This document shows positions 1-11,800 of a DNA stretch of 64,000 bases, in pieces (the first letter of the stretch is position 1; every line of letters begins with the position of its first letter). The notes under the pieces were generated by a model that was not told where the DNA came from, made no database searches, and saw nothing but the letters and a program-made list of their open reading frames with translations. Source of the DNA: Bugula neritina (lineage: Eukaryota > Bryozoa > Gymnolaemata > Cheilostomatida > Bugulidae); the NCBI GenBank assembly GCA_964035545.1, contig OZ037767.1:26335628-26399627 (forward strand), given 5' to 3'. A program made the translations under genes and the position numbers.

Positions 1-880
1 CACATGAATTATAATTTATTGCAAATTTTTGGCTATAATATGTTTACTAAAAGAAATATGTTCATCTAAAATTATTCTTAAAACTTGAGTGCAGTTTGCA
101 TTTAAGATAGGTATGTTGTGCAAAGCTATAGGATTCAAAGGTTTTAACAGGTGTTTCTGGGAATCCATAAAATGCATGGACAAAGTTTTTGTGAATTTAA
201 AATAAGTTTGTTTGCTACACAGAGTACACACCGTTGACTAATTTTGTTAACTCTGTGCTGTAAGTCCATAATATCTGTGGAGAAAACACTGGTGTCATCA
301 GCAAACATTATATTTTCTAAGGTTGGAATATTTTCTGCTAAATCATTAATAAAAATTAAAAACAGCAGTGGTCCAAGATTGAAGCCTTGTGGCACACCAA
401 TATTTACCTATTGAGTAGTTGATAGAATATTATTGATATTAACAAACTGTTTTCTATTCGAAAGGTAACTCTTTAAAAAGGTGGTGGCTAAATTAGAAAA
501 ACTATAAAATTCTAACTTTTTAATCAAGATTAAGTAATCAACTGTATTGAAAGTCTTCGAAAAACCCAGAAACATACCATGTGTTATTATTCTGCAATCT
601 AGATTATAGTAAAGATTTTCATGCAATCTGTTTATTGCACCAGTGGTGTTTCGTTTTTCACAAAAAACATACTGATTTTTTACAAAAAAGAACTTTACAA
701 TCCTCCATGTAGGTACGGATTTGCTTGATCATGATTTTCTCTATTACTCTTGACAACACTGGCAAGATTGAAATAGGATGATAGTTGTTAACATCAAATT
801 TACTTCCCTTTTTGTGCAATGCTGTTACTCTTGCAATTTTGAGACAGTGGGGGAAAATTGATTTTAATATTGTTTATTAA
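1..880 (-). mobile_element. Decayed non-LTR retrotransposon (LINE) reverse transcriptase fragment
   Basis: Read on the minus strand from about 880 down to the left edge, three frames together spell a LINE reverse transcriptase. First comes the fingers block (FPHCLKIARVTALHKKGS, then NNYHPISILPVLSRVIEKI). Next is a palm segment with FSKTFNTVDYLILIKKLEF (normally SKAFDTVDH). Then follow PQGFNLGPLLFLIFINDL and the catalytic FADDTSVF. A thumb-like piece ends near the left edge. Frames change several times and stops interrupt the coding, so the copy is dead. The motifs fit the Jockey/CR1/L2-like group; I cannot assign a clade. The endonuclease region is absent, and the 3' end runs off the window. 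Confidence 0.85.
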
Positions 881-959
881 ATATGTGATCATATTTTCCA
901 TTACCAACTATTTTACAATGTAATCAACATATGCAGCTCAAGGCACAATTTTATTATGT

Positions 960-1160
960 CAGCATTTCAATATTAGGCCAATAAAAACAAGCATGTACAT
1001 GTTCCAAGCAGTTATTGGCTGAATGAACTAAATAAACATATTTTATTGGCTGATCTGTGTTTATATCATTATGTAAGTGTCAGGCTGTATGGTATAATTA
1101 TATGCCTTGACATATACTCAGTATCTATTCAAACTTGCAGCTAGTTTATAATAGAATCAG
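960..1160 (+). promoter_or_regulatory. NTAN1 copy 1 promoter with three CCAAT boxes
   Basis: One direct CCAAT (978-982) and two inverted copies, ATTGG at 1014-1018 and 1045-1049, precede an AT-rich TATA-like stretch near 1090. A plausible non-coding first exon ends near 1160 (AATCAG|GTAGGC). An intron would then run to the acceptor just before the coding exon at 1577. The three boxes recur with matching order and orientation upstream of the second complete copy, while the surrounding bases have diverged. CCAAT boxes are the usual NF-Y target. The non-coding exon is inferred. Confidence 0.5.
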
Positions 1161-1576
1161 GTAGGCTGTGTTTTATTTTAAATAGCCATCAATATCATGC
1201 ATTTGCTTTGTCAGAAACTTTACTGTTACTAAAACTTTGCAGCACAAATGTTCGTCATGTTATTTAATTCACATCATAGTTATTTGAATAAATTTTATTT
1301 CTAATCCCATTTAGTTAATCTTGTTTATTTTCTAAGTTAAGCTTAAACCATTTTTTCTAAAAATTTTGTTGTTATACTTTAAATTAATCAAATTCCTTTG
1401 AAAATTTGTTGTTTAACTATAATTTATTTTTTGCAAAATATATGCACGAACACTGTTTTGCTTAGCTGGAAAATATATTGTGTTATTTTAATCAAGAAAG
1501 GCCTAAAGATTATTTTTGCAAAGCATTTTGGATAAACTTGTTTGTTGTTTTAGTCAGAACCCAACACTGCGCAGCC

Positions 1577-4500
1577 ATGGTATTAATCCTAGGAGGACAG
1601 CGAATTGAGAAGCAGGTGTTCCAACACAAAGGCCACATTGTCAAACACCCCTCTACACGGAAGACACTAAGTGTAAGTTCATATGTACTGTAGTCGTCTT
1701 CTACCACTTGGCTCATCTTAACTATAGAAATCTTACTGCACTACAAAGCTTCAAAGCAAAAATAACTTAAAGCAACATTATTTGTTTTCTATTTGTTGTA
1801 AAACTGTATTTAAATAGTGAAACCTTATGCTTGCATACACGTACCACATGTTTTATTTCTAACTTATTTACGTGTATAAAGTTTATCTAATTATCTTGAG
1901 AGTTATGATTGAACTATAATGTGCTCATGAACTTCACAGGAAGTGAATGCAGCCTACAGGGAGTATCCGGAAGAAATAATGGATCGCAATGTTCTGTACG
2001 CTACTCAAGAGGAGTTTGTGGTGATTGATGAGGGATATAGAGGTATGCGTATATAATAATGTTTAATAACCATACAATAATGTATATTATTATAGAAAAT
2101 AGCCATATTATAATGCATACGTTAGTGCATTTTTATATTGGGCTAGCTATCAGTATAATTACTACTTATATTCATTGTGATTATTCACAATTATTTTGTT
2201 CTATACAAAATTATTGCAATATACACACTATTGGTTTGTCAAAACATCAGAGCCTATATGTTGTCAACAATTGGCAGTATATTCAAACTAAGATATAATG
2301 TATCTACAAAATTATTGTTTAGCAATAACTCCCAACTTTTAGTGCAACTTATTGATTCAGCTGCGCATAGCAGTAGCTAATAATAATACACAATGAAAGT
2401 CAGCAGTATGAGCTCTATTATCAGCATGAGCACCAAATTTATGATAAAACATAATTTTTGAACATAAAACACACAAACAGTCTGTAGATGATAGCTAAGA
2501 TATATATGAATATTTTAATACTGAATGAATGAGATGTGTATATCAGAGACCATTTCAGCCTCTGGGTTTCTTTATTAAATATTATTCTGTCACAGCACTA
2601 CTTTGTGTAAAGCCTATTTAAAGCTATTTTTATATGTATTGCTTCATACTACTTTTATTATTGACAGGGTCTATACAGTACATAGCTACAGATGAGGCCA
2701 CCACCTGCCATATTGTTATCTTTGTTCAACCAGGTACAGTGACTATGTTCTACTCACTCAACCTGTATCTGTTATGTCACATAATCGTATATTAATTTAA
2801 TTATTTTAAATGCTTAAAACTAAAATGTGCAACTTTCTACCATAAAGTGTTTGCTGGTGAATTAATACTGGGGGTATTTGTTTGGCATTACATTATATAC
2901 TGTAAGAAAGAAACTTTACATACACACTAATGAAATGTCCACTTGTAACGCGCATAGCATTTATTTATTTATTGTAATGCACTACATTTATCTAGAGATC
3001 AATTAGCATCTTAAACTTTGCTCTGTTAGCTCTCAAGGTTTTTGGACTTGGACATTTTGATGGGAAGAAGAAATCAGATCAGGAAGAGTCTAATACTAAC
3101 CAAGGAATCACTTCCATGCTAGCTGCTATGGACGCTCGCTGTGGAACATCTGGCTCTGCCTCAAAGTAAGTTTATTCTGCAGTCTGAAATCAGTTTATAT
3201 AGTATCACTGTGATTGCAGCCAATAAAATTAATGAATGTTGAAGTTATCGCCTTTTGAAGTTTGTATGAAAGCAAAGTTCTTAAAACCAAATGTGGGACC
3301 TCATTTTTTGAGTGGAAGTATAAACACACTTGCAGTTAATTATTAGCTTTGAACTTTAAACTCAGTTATAGTCTATGAATTATGTTAAACATGAACTGTT
3401 AATGTTGCATATAAAATACCTGACTGTATGTAAGTAGGTATAGTTTTTTTTTGTTCTGTAGCTATGATCTTTATATGTATGGTGGATTTGCTGACCCAAT
3501 GGGAACATCCGCTAGAGTTTCAGCTGAACTCTCAGGTAACTAACTGCATGTATGAATCTATTAAAGTTGTATGCCTATTGTACATGCACTTCATTTTTAA
3601 AAAAATTACACAAAGGTTTAGAGCATAGACAACAATACCTAACCTAAATAATACATATATATTTTTGGCTACAAATTTGAAGGTATTGAGTGATATTTTA
3701 TGGTTCATTGGCTAGCAAGCTTACAGGCAGAGCAGTTAATTTGCCTTAAAATATTATTAGTCTACAAAGATATTTTCTTTTCAATTCTTATTTGTTATCA
3801 TTAGCTTTTTTCTATAAAATAATTTGGATGAATATTATATGGTTTATAATGCATTATATTTACACTTAAATGTGCTGTTTATATTACTATTTTTAAATTA
3901 TTTTTCAATGTAGAAGCGATACATAATGCACCTCAGGAAATCAATACTAAAGTCATGATGATTGATGATGAGAACACTTATATTGAGTATGGAGTGCCCT
4001 ACCCACTCTGGAGAGGAGCAGGTAACTCCTACAGAACATGTTTACTTGTCAGACTGCATGCAAAGTTGATGTGAGTGTGTGGACAAATCATAAAGAATGT
4101 TTTACTTTGTATTGCATTTCACTTTGCATTGAATTGCATTGTATTTCATAGAATTAACAACGTTTACAAGATTAGAATGACTTTTTAAATTATCTATATA
4201 TTAATGTTGCACTACTCACTGCATTAAATATAATGTAAAAGCCACTATTGGTGCATGTACATACAGCATGTATATACTATATTCATAACATCTACATGTA
4301 TGCTCCAATATTGTAGCTGTCAGGTTTGTACCTTATTCCCCATACTTTTTCATTTTACGAGCCAAAGTTACAGCAACTGGAAAAGGACCAATTCAGCCAT
4401 GTAAGATGGCTCGACTTTTCACAGACGTTGGAACGGTAAATGGAAACTTATGTTTCACTAGATTTCCTTTTATAAGATGTCTTTTTAAATTGAAGCAATT

Positions 4501-6605
4501 AGACCGCAGTTAGTTGTATCATCTTTAAAGTTCTGGTAGCTTGAAGCATAAACTGTATGCTGTTTTTGAATCTGCGGGTTTAAGGAAGTAAAAGTAATAT
4601 ATTAGTAAAAACCTTATAGACTTTGTTTGTGCTTTCATAGGTTTAGTACAAATGGAGAAATATTCAATTTAGAGGCCTAAAGTTACACGTTGAATGATCT
4701 TAGATAGTAAAACTTATACCTGTTGATTTTGATTTCTAATTTAAAGCAAGTCTTATTTTTTCTTTCATTTAGATCCAAAATGGTTATGATACTGAAAATC
4801 AGGTTATGATAATGCGTCCCTTTGGAGTTACATACCCAGTGGATGAGACCCAGATAGTGCAATCAGACGAGTGGATACGAAATGTAAGATTTTGCACTCT
4901 TTATAGCATTGCCAATGATTATGTACTGAATATAAATGTTCAACTCCTCATGCTGTATCTTTTAATACTTTTTTAATTGCTCGTCATTATGCATGACTGG
5001 TAGGACTTTATATGTAAAAGTTGAAACACAAAGAGCAGTGTTGAAATATATTGTTTACAAAATTTTAAAATATTCTTCTTCCTTAAAAGTTAGCACATGA
5101 TCAACTAGATGGATTTCAAGTTTACATACAACTTTGTAAACTATTTAATATTTATTTAAACTTGGCTGCTTCTAACATTTTTCTTTAGTTGTAACTAGTA
5201 AACACAATGCAAGTTACTAGCAATAATAAGTATAATATTCATAGACAGTATAGGGGTACTTTTTCGAAACACTTTGTTGTAAGGAAAGGCTATTAGTCAG
5301 GAATTTAACATGCTATTATTTCTGCATTAATATGAGTTTTAGTTGGATAAAAAAAGATCAGCAATGTCAGCTATGTTATAAATAATTTAATTCCAATGCG
5401 GCTGTCTCTATAAAAACTAAAAATATTCTCCTCTGAAATGAATCAAACTTCAGGACAAATGTGAAAATCAGAAACCAGCAAAGTTATTTTTAGAATTTTA
5501 GCTAGTTAGATTACTGTTTTATGCTTTTTTAAATTATGTGGGCTGTGAATTTTTACATCATAAAAACTTGCAAGTAATATCTGCTACCGCAAGCTTATAG
5601 TTTTACTTATAACATATCATTAGATGCCACCATTTCACCAAAAAATACATACCAGTACATAATTGCATTCAGCCTTAGAAAGAAAGCTGAGGAATACTCT
5701 TACTGATTATACATACTCCACCAATCTTTATGTGGCTATTATTTTTGTAATAATGTTCTTCATTTAAAGTGTCATTTTTATAGTTAATTTCGAACATCTC
5801 ACTTATAGACACTAAATTTTATACAGAGTTTATACAGAGCTTTAGAACAATAAGCATTTAGTCATCACTAAAAAAAATTAATTGAATTGTGAATTCAATA
5901 CCATAAGCAATCTTGTAGAACATGTCTTCAAGCCCTCCACAAGAACGAGAAGACTTTGAGAAAGCTACCCGAGAAGGCCTCGCTTTCCTTCTGAAATATG
6001 AGGACCCCTTAACTGAGTTCTTCAACGGCCAATCAAAGTACTTCAAGATGAATCATGATGGCACATGGGAGGAGACTACTGCTCCTCTACCTGCTGCCAG
6101 GTATGTAAGAGTTGCGACTTTGTATACGTGTTGCGATGGGTACTCAGCCTATAAGTAAATAATGCTTTAATAAAGTTTTACTTTACTAACAATTATATTG
6201 AGGAAACATTACTTAAGTGCAAAGAAAGTGGTGATGAAGTGTAATGCCCAATGTAGTAAGTGTACAACAATGGTTAGAAAACCTGGACATTATAAAATGT
6301 GATTTAGTTACTTGATATATTAACAACATTTTAGAATTTATTGTAGCATTTTAATGTAAAATATAAAGTAGTACAAGTATATGATATCAAAATTTTTTTG
6401 TTGGTTTTTAAAGTCTCCATGCCCATGAGAACTTTTGATAATGGGGTATTTAAGCAGACCTGTTTCTATTATGGCGGAATGCTTTTTCTAACATCTAACC
6501 AATGGCCTAGTTTTCTGAGATTCGAACCACTAATTAGCATAATATACATTATCATACCTAATTTTGAATAATATTCATAGCGTTTTTTTCTGCAGGAAAA
6601 ACTAG
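1577..6605 (+). CDS. NTAN1: Protein N-terminal asparagine amidohydrolase, copy 1 (10 exons)
   Basis: NTAN1 deamidates N-terminal Asn to Asp, feeding proteins into the Arg/N-degron pathway in cytosol and nucleus. Exons: 1577-1672, 1940-2042, 2668-2733, 3030-3165, 3462-3535, 3914-4021, 4317-4435, 4773-4883, 5919-6100, 6596-6605. All joins are in frame and give 334 aa (human about 310). Diagnostic segments are GSIQYIATDEATTCHIVIF around the conserved Cys80 (the proposed nucleophile), DLYMYGGFADPMGTSARVS, and the C-terminal block AFLLKYEDPLTEFF followed by DGTWEETTAP. Both complete copies end in a tiny last exon that adds Arg-Lys-Asn and a stop. Alternatively exon 9 could read through to a stop at 6158. 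AATAAA at 6616-6621 lies just past the stop. Exon 4 is seven codons longer than in copy 2. The start ATG sits in GCAGCCATGG, a good initiation context. The family call is firm; exact ends are inferred. Confidence 0.9.
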
Positions 6606-7319
6606 ATGGGAAACGAATAAAATTTAGAAGGTGAACACTGGAGCACTTCTTTGAGCATTTCATCAACTTATAAAATTATGTTAAATGGATTGCATCCCAT
6701 CATTCTTTGCCTAGTATATTGCTTTTGCATTAAGCATATTACAACATTGTATTCTATGTTCTTTTTCTGATGAGTCTGAATGTAAAACTACTATACTTTT
6801 GCCATAAGTTGTTTACTATTTACCAAATATAATTTGACTTTGCAACATTTTATACAATATAAAGGTGAAAATGTATGTTCATCATTTTTATAATATAAAT
6901 AAAAATATATATTCATTTTATTATTATGGGAATTCAATATTAAGGAAAAGATTTCCATCTACCTAGCTTGTTGGTGAACATAAAAGGCTTATTGCAAACT
7001 ATTTTTCTTAAACAGACTTTCATATATAAAAACAATTTCATAGACACATTTAACATGCCAATCTATTTCATTATTACCTTCACGGTTATTGTAAAGTTTT
7101 TATTTAATTTTTAATTGTAAAAGAGTTAACCCTGTAGCATTATACATAGTATCTCTTATGAGTTTGTAAGTGTGACACCTTCAAGCCAATAAGCAAAATA
7201 GTAGCTATAAGTTTAAAATGGGTCAACGTTTAATCATAACTAAATTATAACAGGCAAACTAAGAGAAAGATAAATCCTAAACCTATGATTAAACCAGAAC
7301 AAAAAGTCATTATTGTTAA

Positions 7320-8917
7320 CCCTCATTCTACCTACAGAAGGGGGTGGGGTCCAATTAGACCCCAGAGGGTACGTTTCATATGCCACACAATTATTATTGT
7401 TTTGTGACAATAAAAAAGAATATGCCTTTGGGGTTCAATCGGACCCCAGTCTAAAATGTAAATTTATCATCACTTTTAATGCATCTGTCACACGGAATTT
7501 GTTATTTTTATGGTGAACTATCGCAAATAATAGAAGATTGGCAAATGCACTGCTGCTCAAGTCCTAAGAGCTATCCTATACGTAGATAATGGGTTTGGGG
7601 TTTGAGACCTATCTGTTGCAGGAGAGGACTACTAGAACAGTCAGAATATAGTGACACTGAATCTGTAAACCCAGGAAATCGAGAACAAGTTGATGCTAAC
7701 CAGCTTCCTCTATCCAGCAATGCATCTGGTATGGAAAGAGAAAGGCAGCAGGCTGAGGAAGAAAGTGGTGGACTTGGTAGGGCTAATGGCCAAGGTAGTG
7801 GTCATATGGCCTTGGCTGTGGTAAAGGTAAAGCATCCCAGCAGCCACCAGATATACCTGCAAGACAAGATGCCGTTCAAGATGTTTGTCAAACATGAAAT
7901 ATATAACTGTGTGGCAAAAACACCCACCAAATGTTGGAAGACATCAACCCCAAGATATAATCAGACAGCAACCAGGCATCACTAATGCTGCCAACTGTAG
8001 TTTACTTATTGAAGAATTTGATTTCTCTATCACCCGATCATAACAAACTTTGTTGTTCTAGAAACCAATTAAGACACCAGGCGCTATATCACAGAATGAA
8101 ACAATGTCAATCCAGCACAACCAAAGGTGTGGAAAGTTGTTGATGCCACTGAAATGAAAGCTTTCGTTGGGCTTTGTCTTCTAGTACATAGATCTAACCA
8201 CGAGCCAGTCGGTTCGTTGTGGTCAAAGAAGAAAGGAAGGCCCATTTTTACAGCTTTTAACTATGTCCTGGACCAGATTCACTGATATATCCTGAAATAC
8301 CTCAGGTTTGATAACCAAGCAACTCGTGTTAAAAGGAAAGCAACTGACAACTTGGCTCCATTCCGTGACTTTTAGAATTTGTTTCAGGCACAACTTCCTA
8401 AGTTCTACACACCTGGAACTGACCTTTTGATTGTAATCATGTTTGTTTGTGATGTGCCCTAATTGAAAATGTTCTTTTCGATCAATCAACAACTATTGAA
8501 TCAATTCACATATATTGTATTTGTGGTGCAAACATACTCCAGTCAAGAAACCTTGTAAATAACATAGGTTCTGTGTTCAGAAGTGGTTATTTTTTGCTTA
8601 CACTTAGTTTCTAACATTTATACTCTGTACAATTCTATTGGAGTTGCTGTTAATTTAGTTACAAAAAATCATTTTAAATATCTGAAACTGTGCTTATTTT
8701 ATTCTATTTATGGCTTATATAGTTAGAATAAAACAGCTGGTAATAATGAGCAATTTATATGGCATAGCTTTTCATTTTAATTACTAATAAAATAAGCTCT
8801 AACTAAAAATGTTAATTGTTATTAATGCTCATTAAAAAAATCCACATATTGTAATTGGGGTATGAATGAACTCCAGTTGGTAAAATTTGCATGTAAAATA
8901 TGTCGGTAAGATCAGGG
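7320..8917 (+). mobile_element. Degenerate piggyBac element with TTAA target duplication
   Basis: The element is bounded by TTAA at 7316-7319 and 8918-8921. It starts CCCTCATTCTACCTACA and its other end, reverse complemented, reads CCCTGATCTTACCGACA, an imperfect 17-bp terminal inverted repeat of piggyBac type. Subterminal 18-bp imperfect palindromes of the form GGGGTC-N6-GACCCC lie at 7346-7363 and 7430-7447; a decayed relative is at 8857-8874. Inside, on the plus strand, transposase remnants can be read at about 8150-8450 (EMKAFVGLCLLV, LWSKKKGRPIF, then RFDNQATRVKRKATDNLAPF and LPKFYTPGTDL). They are broken by in-frame stops, and the catalytic half is missing. An open frame at 7602-7985 matches the acidic N-terminal part only loosely. 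The element is non-autonomous and dead. Confidence 0.85.
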
Positions 8918-8977
8918 TTAATTTTTAGTCATTATACATTACTAGTTATAGGACTCTAATATAAAGATTTTTAAACT

Positions 8978-9068
8978 ATTTTTTGTTAATATAAACTGGT
9001 CACCTTTGGTCACCTTTCACCGCCGTGGTCCTGCGCGGGCGTGGTGGGATTTTTTGTTAATATAAACT
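8978..9068. repeat. GC-rich 51-bp insert between 20-bp direct repeats
   Basis: ATTTTTTGTTAATATAAACT occurs at 8978-8997 and again, identical, at 9049-9068. Between the copies is a GC-rich 51-bp stretch (8998-9048) that starts with a GGTCACCTTT doublet and ends GCGGGCGTGGTGGG, quite unlike its surroundings. The other copies of this intron-8-like sequence lack it. The arrangement fits a short retroposed fragment with a target-site duplication. The source is unknown. Confidence 0.55.
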
Positions 9069-9579
9069 AAGAGTAATTAATATTTTATATTTTACAAACT
9101 TGACTGTATCTAAAATTTTCCCTCAGTTGAATGCTTAAGATGTGACTAGTGATGGCAATGCAAGTTACTGTTAATAAAAAGTGTGAGAATTATAAGCAGT
9201 ATAGGCGTACTCTTGTGCAGCACTTTGCTGTAAGAAATTTAAACTATCTGTAAGCAATTTAACATGCTATTGTGTCTGCAAAATAGTGGTTTTAGCTGGT
9301 TAAGAAACAGGTCAGCAATGTCAGCTATTTTATAAATAAACTAAATGCAATGTCGCTGTCTCTGTAAAAAGTTTAAATATTATCCTCTGAAATGAATCAA
9401 ATTTTAAAAAAACTGTCAAAACCATAAATTAGCCTTGCTGTTTTTAGAATTTAGATTATTAGCTTACTGTTTTATTCGTTTTTTAAATTATATGGGCTGT
9501 GAAATTCTACATTATAGTCACATGCAAGTAACATCTGCTAGTCAAGGTTATAGTTTTCCTTATAACATTATATGTTACC

Positions 9580-9723
9580 TTTTGTCTGCATGCGCGCGTG
9601 CGTGCGTGTCTGTATGTATGTGTGTGCGTATGTGTGTTGGCGTGTGTTTGCATGTGTGTGCGTGTGCGTATGCGTGTGTGTGCGCATGTGCGTGTGCGTG
9701 TGCATGTGTGTGTGTGTGTGTGT
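9580..9723. repeat. Imperfect (TG/CG)n microsatellite
   Basis: Alternating purine-pyrimidine tract of TGTG, TGCG and TATG units. It aligns in position with the short TGTGTGTG run in intron 6 of the second NTAN1 copy (about 16353-16371), so it is an expansion of an inherited seed. Open frames through it are artefacts. Confidence 0.85.
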
Positions 9724-10606
9724 AAAGCTGATCAAATTTTCTGATTTTATATTGCACTACATCATGTAGAAATAACAATATTTGCAAGATCAAAATTATT
9801 GTTTAAATTATCTATAGGCTATATTGATGTTGTACTACCCACTGCATTAAACATATTGATGCATGCGCAAACAGCATGCTATACTGCATTCATAGCATCT
9901 ACATAAATGTAGGATTCAAAAGTGCAGTGGGCGTACTCTTGGGCAACATGTTGCTGTATGGAAAAACTATCTGTAAGCAATTTAACATGCTATTGTGTCT
10001 GCAAAATAGTGGTTTTATCTGGTTAAAAAACAGGTCAGCAATGTCAACTGTGTTATAAATAACCTAAAACCATGTTGCTGTCTCTGTAAAAAATTCAAAT
10101 ATTTTAATCTGAAATGAATCAAATTTCAAGACAAATGTCAAACTATAAATTAGTCTCGTTATTTTTAGAATTTTAGTCAATGAGCTTACTGTTATATGCG
10201 TTTTTAAATTATATGGCCTGTGAAATTCTACATTATAAACACATGCAAGTAACATCTGCTAGTGCAAGCTTATGGTTTCTTTATAACATTATATGTTACT
10301 GTTTTGCAAAAGATATACTATTGCATTCAGCCTTAGAAAGAAAGAGTGAGGTATGCTCTTACTAATTTTACTTATTCACCAATCTTTATGTGGCTATATT
10401 TTCACAATAATGTTCTTCATTTACAATGTAATTTTTATGGCTAATTTAAAACATGTCACTAGATATTGTATTTCACTTACATAATAGGTGGTATAAGGTT
10501 TCTACAGAACTTTAGAACAAGACGCATATATTCACACCAAAATGCAATATCCATTGAATTATCTTAGCCGACTTTAGTGAATGCAAGATCATAAGCAATC
10601 TTGTAG

Positions 10607-10788
10607 AACATGTCTTCAAGCCCTCCTCAAAAACGGCTTAGCTTTGAGAAAGCTACCCGAGAAGGCCTCGCTTTCCTTCTGAAGTATGAGGACCCCTTAA
10701 CAGAGTTCTTCAACAACCAATCAATGTACTTTACGCTGAAGGCTGATGGCACATGGGAGCAAACTACTGCTCCTTCAACTGCTTCCAG
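10607..10788 (+). pseudogene. Orphan NTAN1 exon 9
   Basis: This 182-nt exon has the same length, acceptor (TCTTGTAG) and donor (CAG|GTATGTAAGAGG) as exon 9 of the two complete genes, and an uninterrupted frame. It encodes the C-terminal block of NTAN1 (AFLLKYEDPLTEFF, then DGTWEQTTAPSTASR) and is closer to copy 2 than to copy 1. No exons 1-8 and no exon 10 are nearby. It could be a relic, or it could serve as an alternative 3' exon for transcripts reading through from copy 1. Reading past the donor gives a frame open to about 10972 that runs into SINE-like sequence. Confidence 0.75.
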
Positions 10789-10829
10789 GTATGTAAGAGG
10801 TCAGAAGAGTGGTGACTTTGTATACGTGT

Positions 10830-10930
10830 TGCCATGGATACGAAGTCTAGTAAACACAGAGATTCGAGCCACAGAACTCCGGCTTGCAAGCAATTACACC
10901 ACAGGGGATGCTGGGTTAACTCAGCACTAC
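10830..10930 (-). mobile_element. tRNA-derived SINE-like fragment
   Basis: Read on the minus strand this contains GTGGTGTAATTGCTTGCAAG and then GTGGCTCGAATCTCTG. These resemble the A and B box regions of a tRNA-derived SINE, and the GCTTGCAAG phrase is shared with the element at 25740-25850. It is missing from the equivalent position in the complete NTAN1 copies. The boundaries are approximate. Confidence 0.4.
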
Positions 10931-11055
10931 AATTATTTCTCCTTTAAAGTTAGCAGACGATCAGCTAGATAGATTTTATGTTCGCATAAAAGTTTTTAAA
11001 TTATTTATTGTTTATATAAACTACTATAATATAGTAATTAATATTTTGTACGCAG

Positions 11056-11800
11056 CCAAAGTCGTGGGTGACCTTGACTGCACTACAAAAATGGCTGCAA
11101 GAAGAATATGAAGGCTGTCGGCATAGACACAGCATCCTGGGAAGATTTTACATCCGATGGCACGAGTTGGAGAAGCAAACTAAAACACCATCTCACATTA
11201 GGGGAAAAAAGCCTCTCAGTGCAGCTGCTGAAAAGGGGGCACACAGAAGGGTTCAGGCTACCTCTGTCAGACCTGAATCTACTTACAAGTGTGACCTTTG
11301 TAACAAAGACTTCCACTCACTGCGCCAGGAAGATAATCCTGGCTGTTTGTTCAGAACTTTAATGAAAGTATGCATTAGCTTTTTGTAGTTTATTTAGCTA
11401 TTTTTGGGCTTTTTGTTATGTTCTTTTTGTTTGTATAATAAGTGTTAGTAGTTCACTTGCTAGGAAGACGTTGGAAAGAGCTGATGTCTGTAAGGGGCAT
11501 TATAATTTTGGAGTTTTTGTTTTTGTTGATATTATTTGAAGATTACCTATGTACCGTATGTATTTTTGTACAGGATGCAACCATTTTTTGATATTTTGAT
11601 AGAGTACAAGACCAAGAGTAAACAATAAATACTAAGATTCAGAAAGTTGATCTAGGCTTGTTGCTATGCAACTCACTAAGTCATTCCTGGCACACTCACA
11701 CATTAGTCTGCACAGCCACAGGCACAGCCACAGGCACCGCCACAGGCACCGCTACTCAGCCCACTCATAGGGTGCGTTCCGGCAGAGCTAGGCCAAATTC
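11056..11800 (+). mobile_element. 3' end fragment of a LINE, inserted in the wrecked NTAN1 copy
   Basis: Frames at 11108-11362 and 11068-11388 together encode a typical C-terminus of endonuclease-reverse transcriptase LINEs. One has AVGIDTASWEDFTSDGTSWRS. A C2H2-like knuckle, YKCDLCNKDFHS, follows in the other frame, so the copy has a frameshift. An AT-rich 3' tail with AATAAA lies near 11620. Intron-8-like sequence stops just before and resumes near 11810, marking an insertion. A short GC-rich repeat (CCACAGGCACCG units) lies at about 11715-11755. Confidence 0.6.

Noticed and set aside
6510-6545. B-box-like GATTCGAACC, also near 18750
   Set aside because: No A box at a proper distance on either strand and no cloverleaf. 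It is inherited in both NTAN1 3' introns, so it is not a tRNA gene.
9435-9793. Cys/Val-rich and His/Thr-rich open frames
   Set aside because: They are translations of the TG/CG microsatellite, not genes. The same applies to the frames at 24084-24633.
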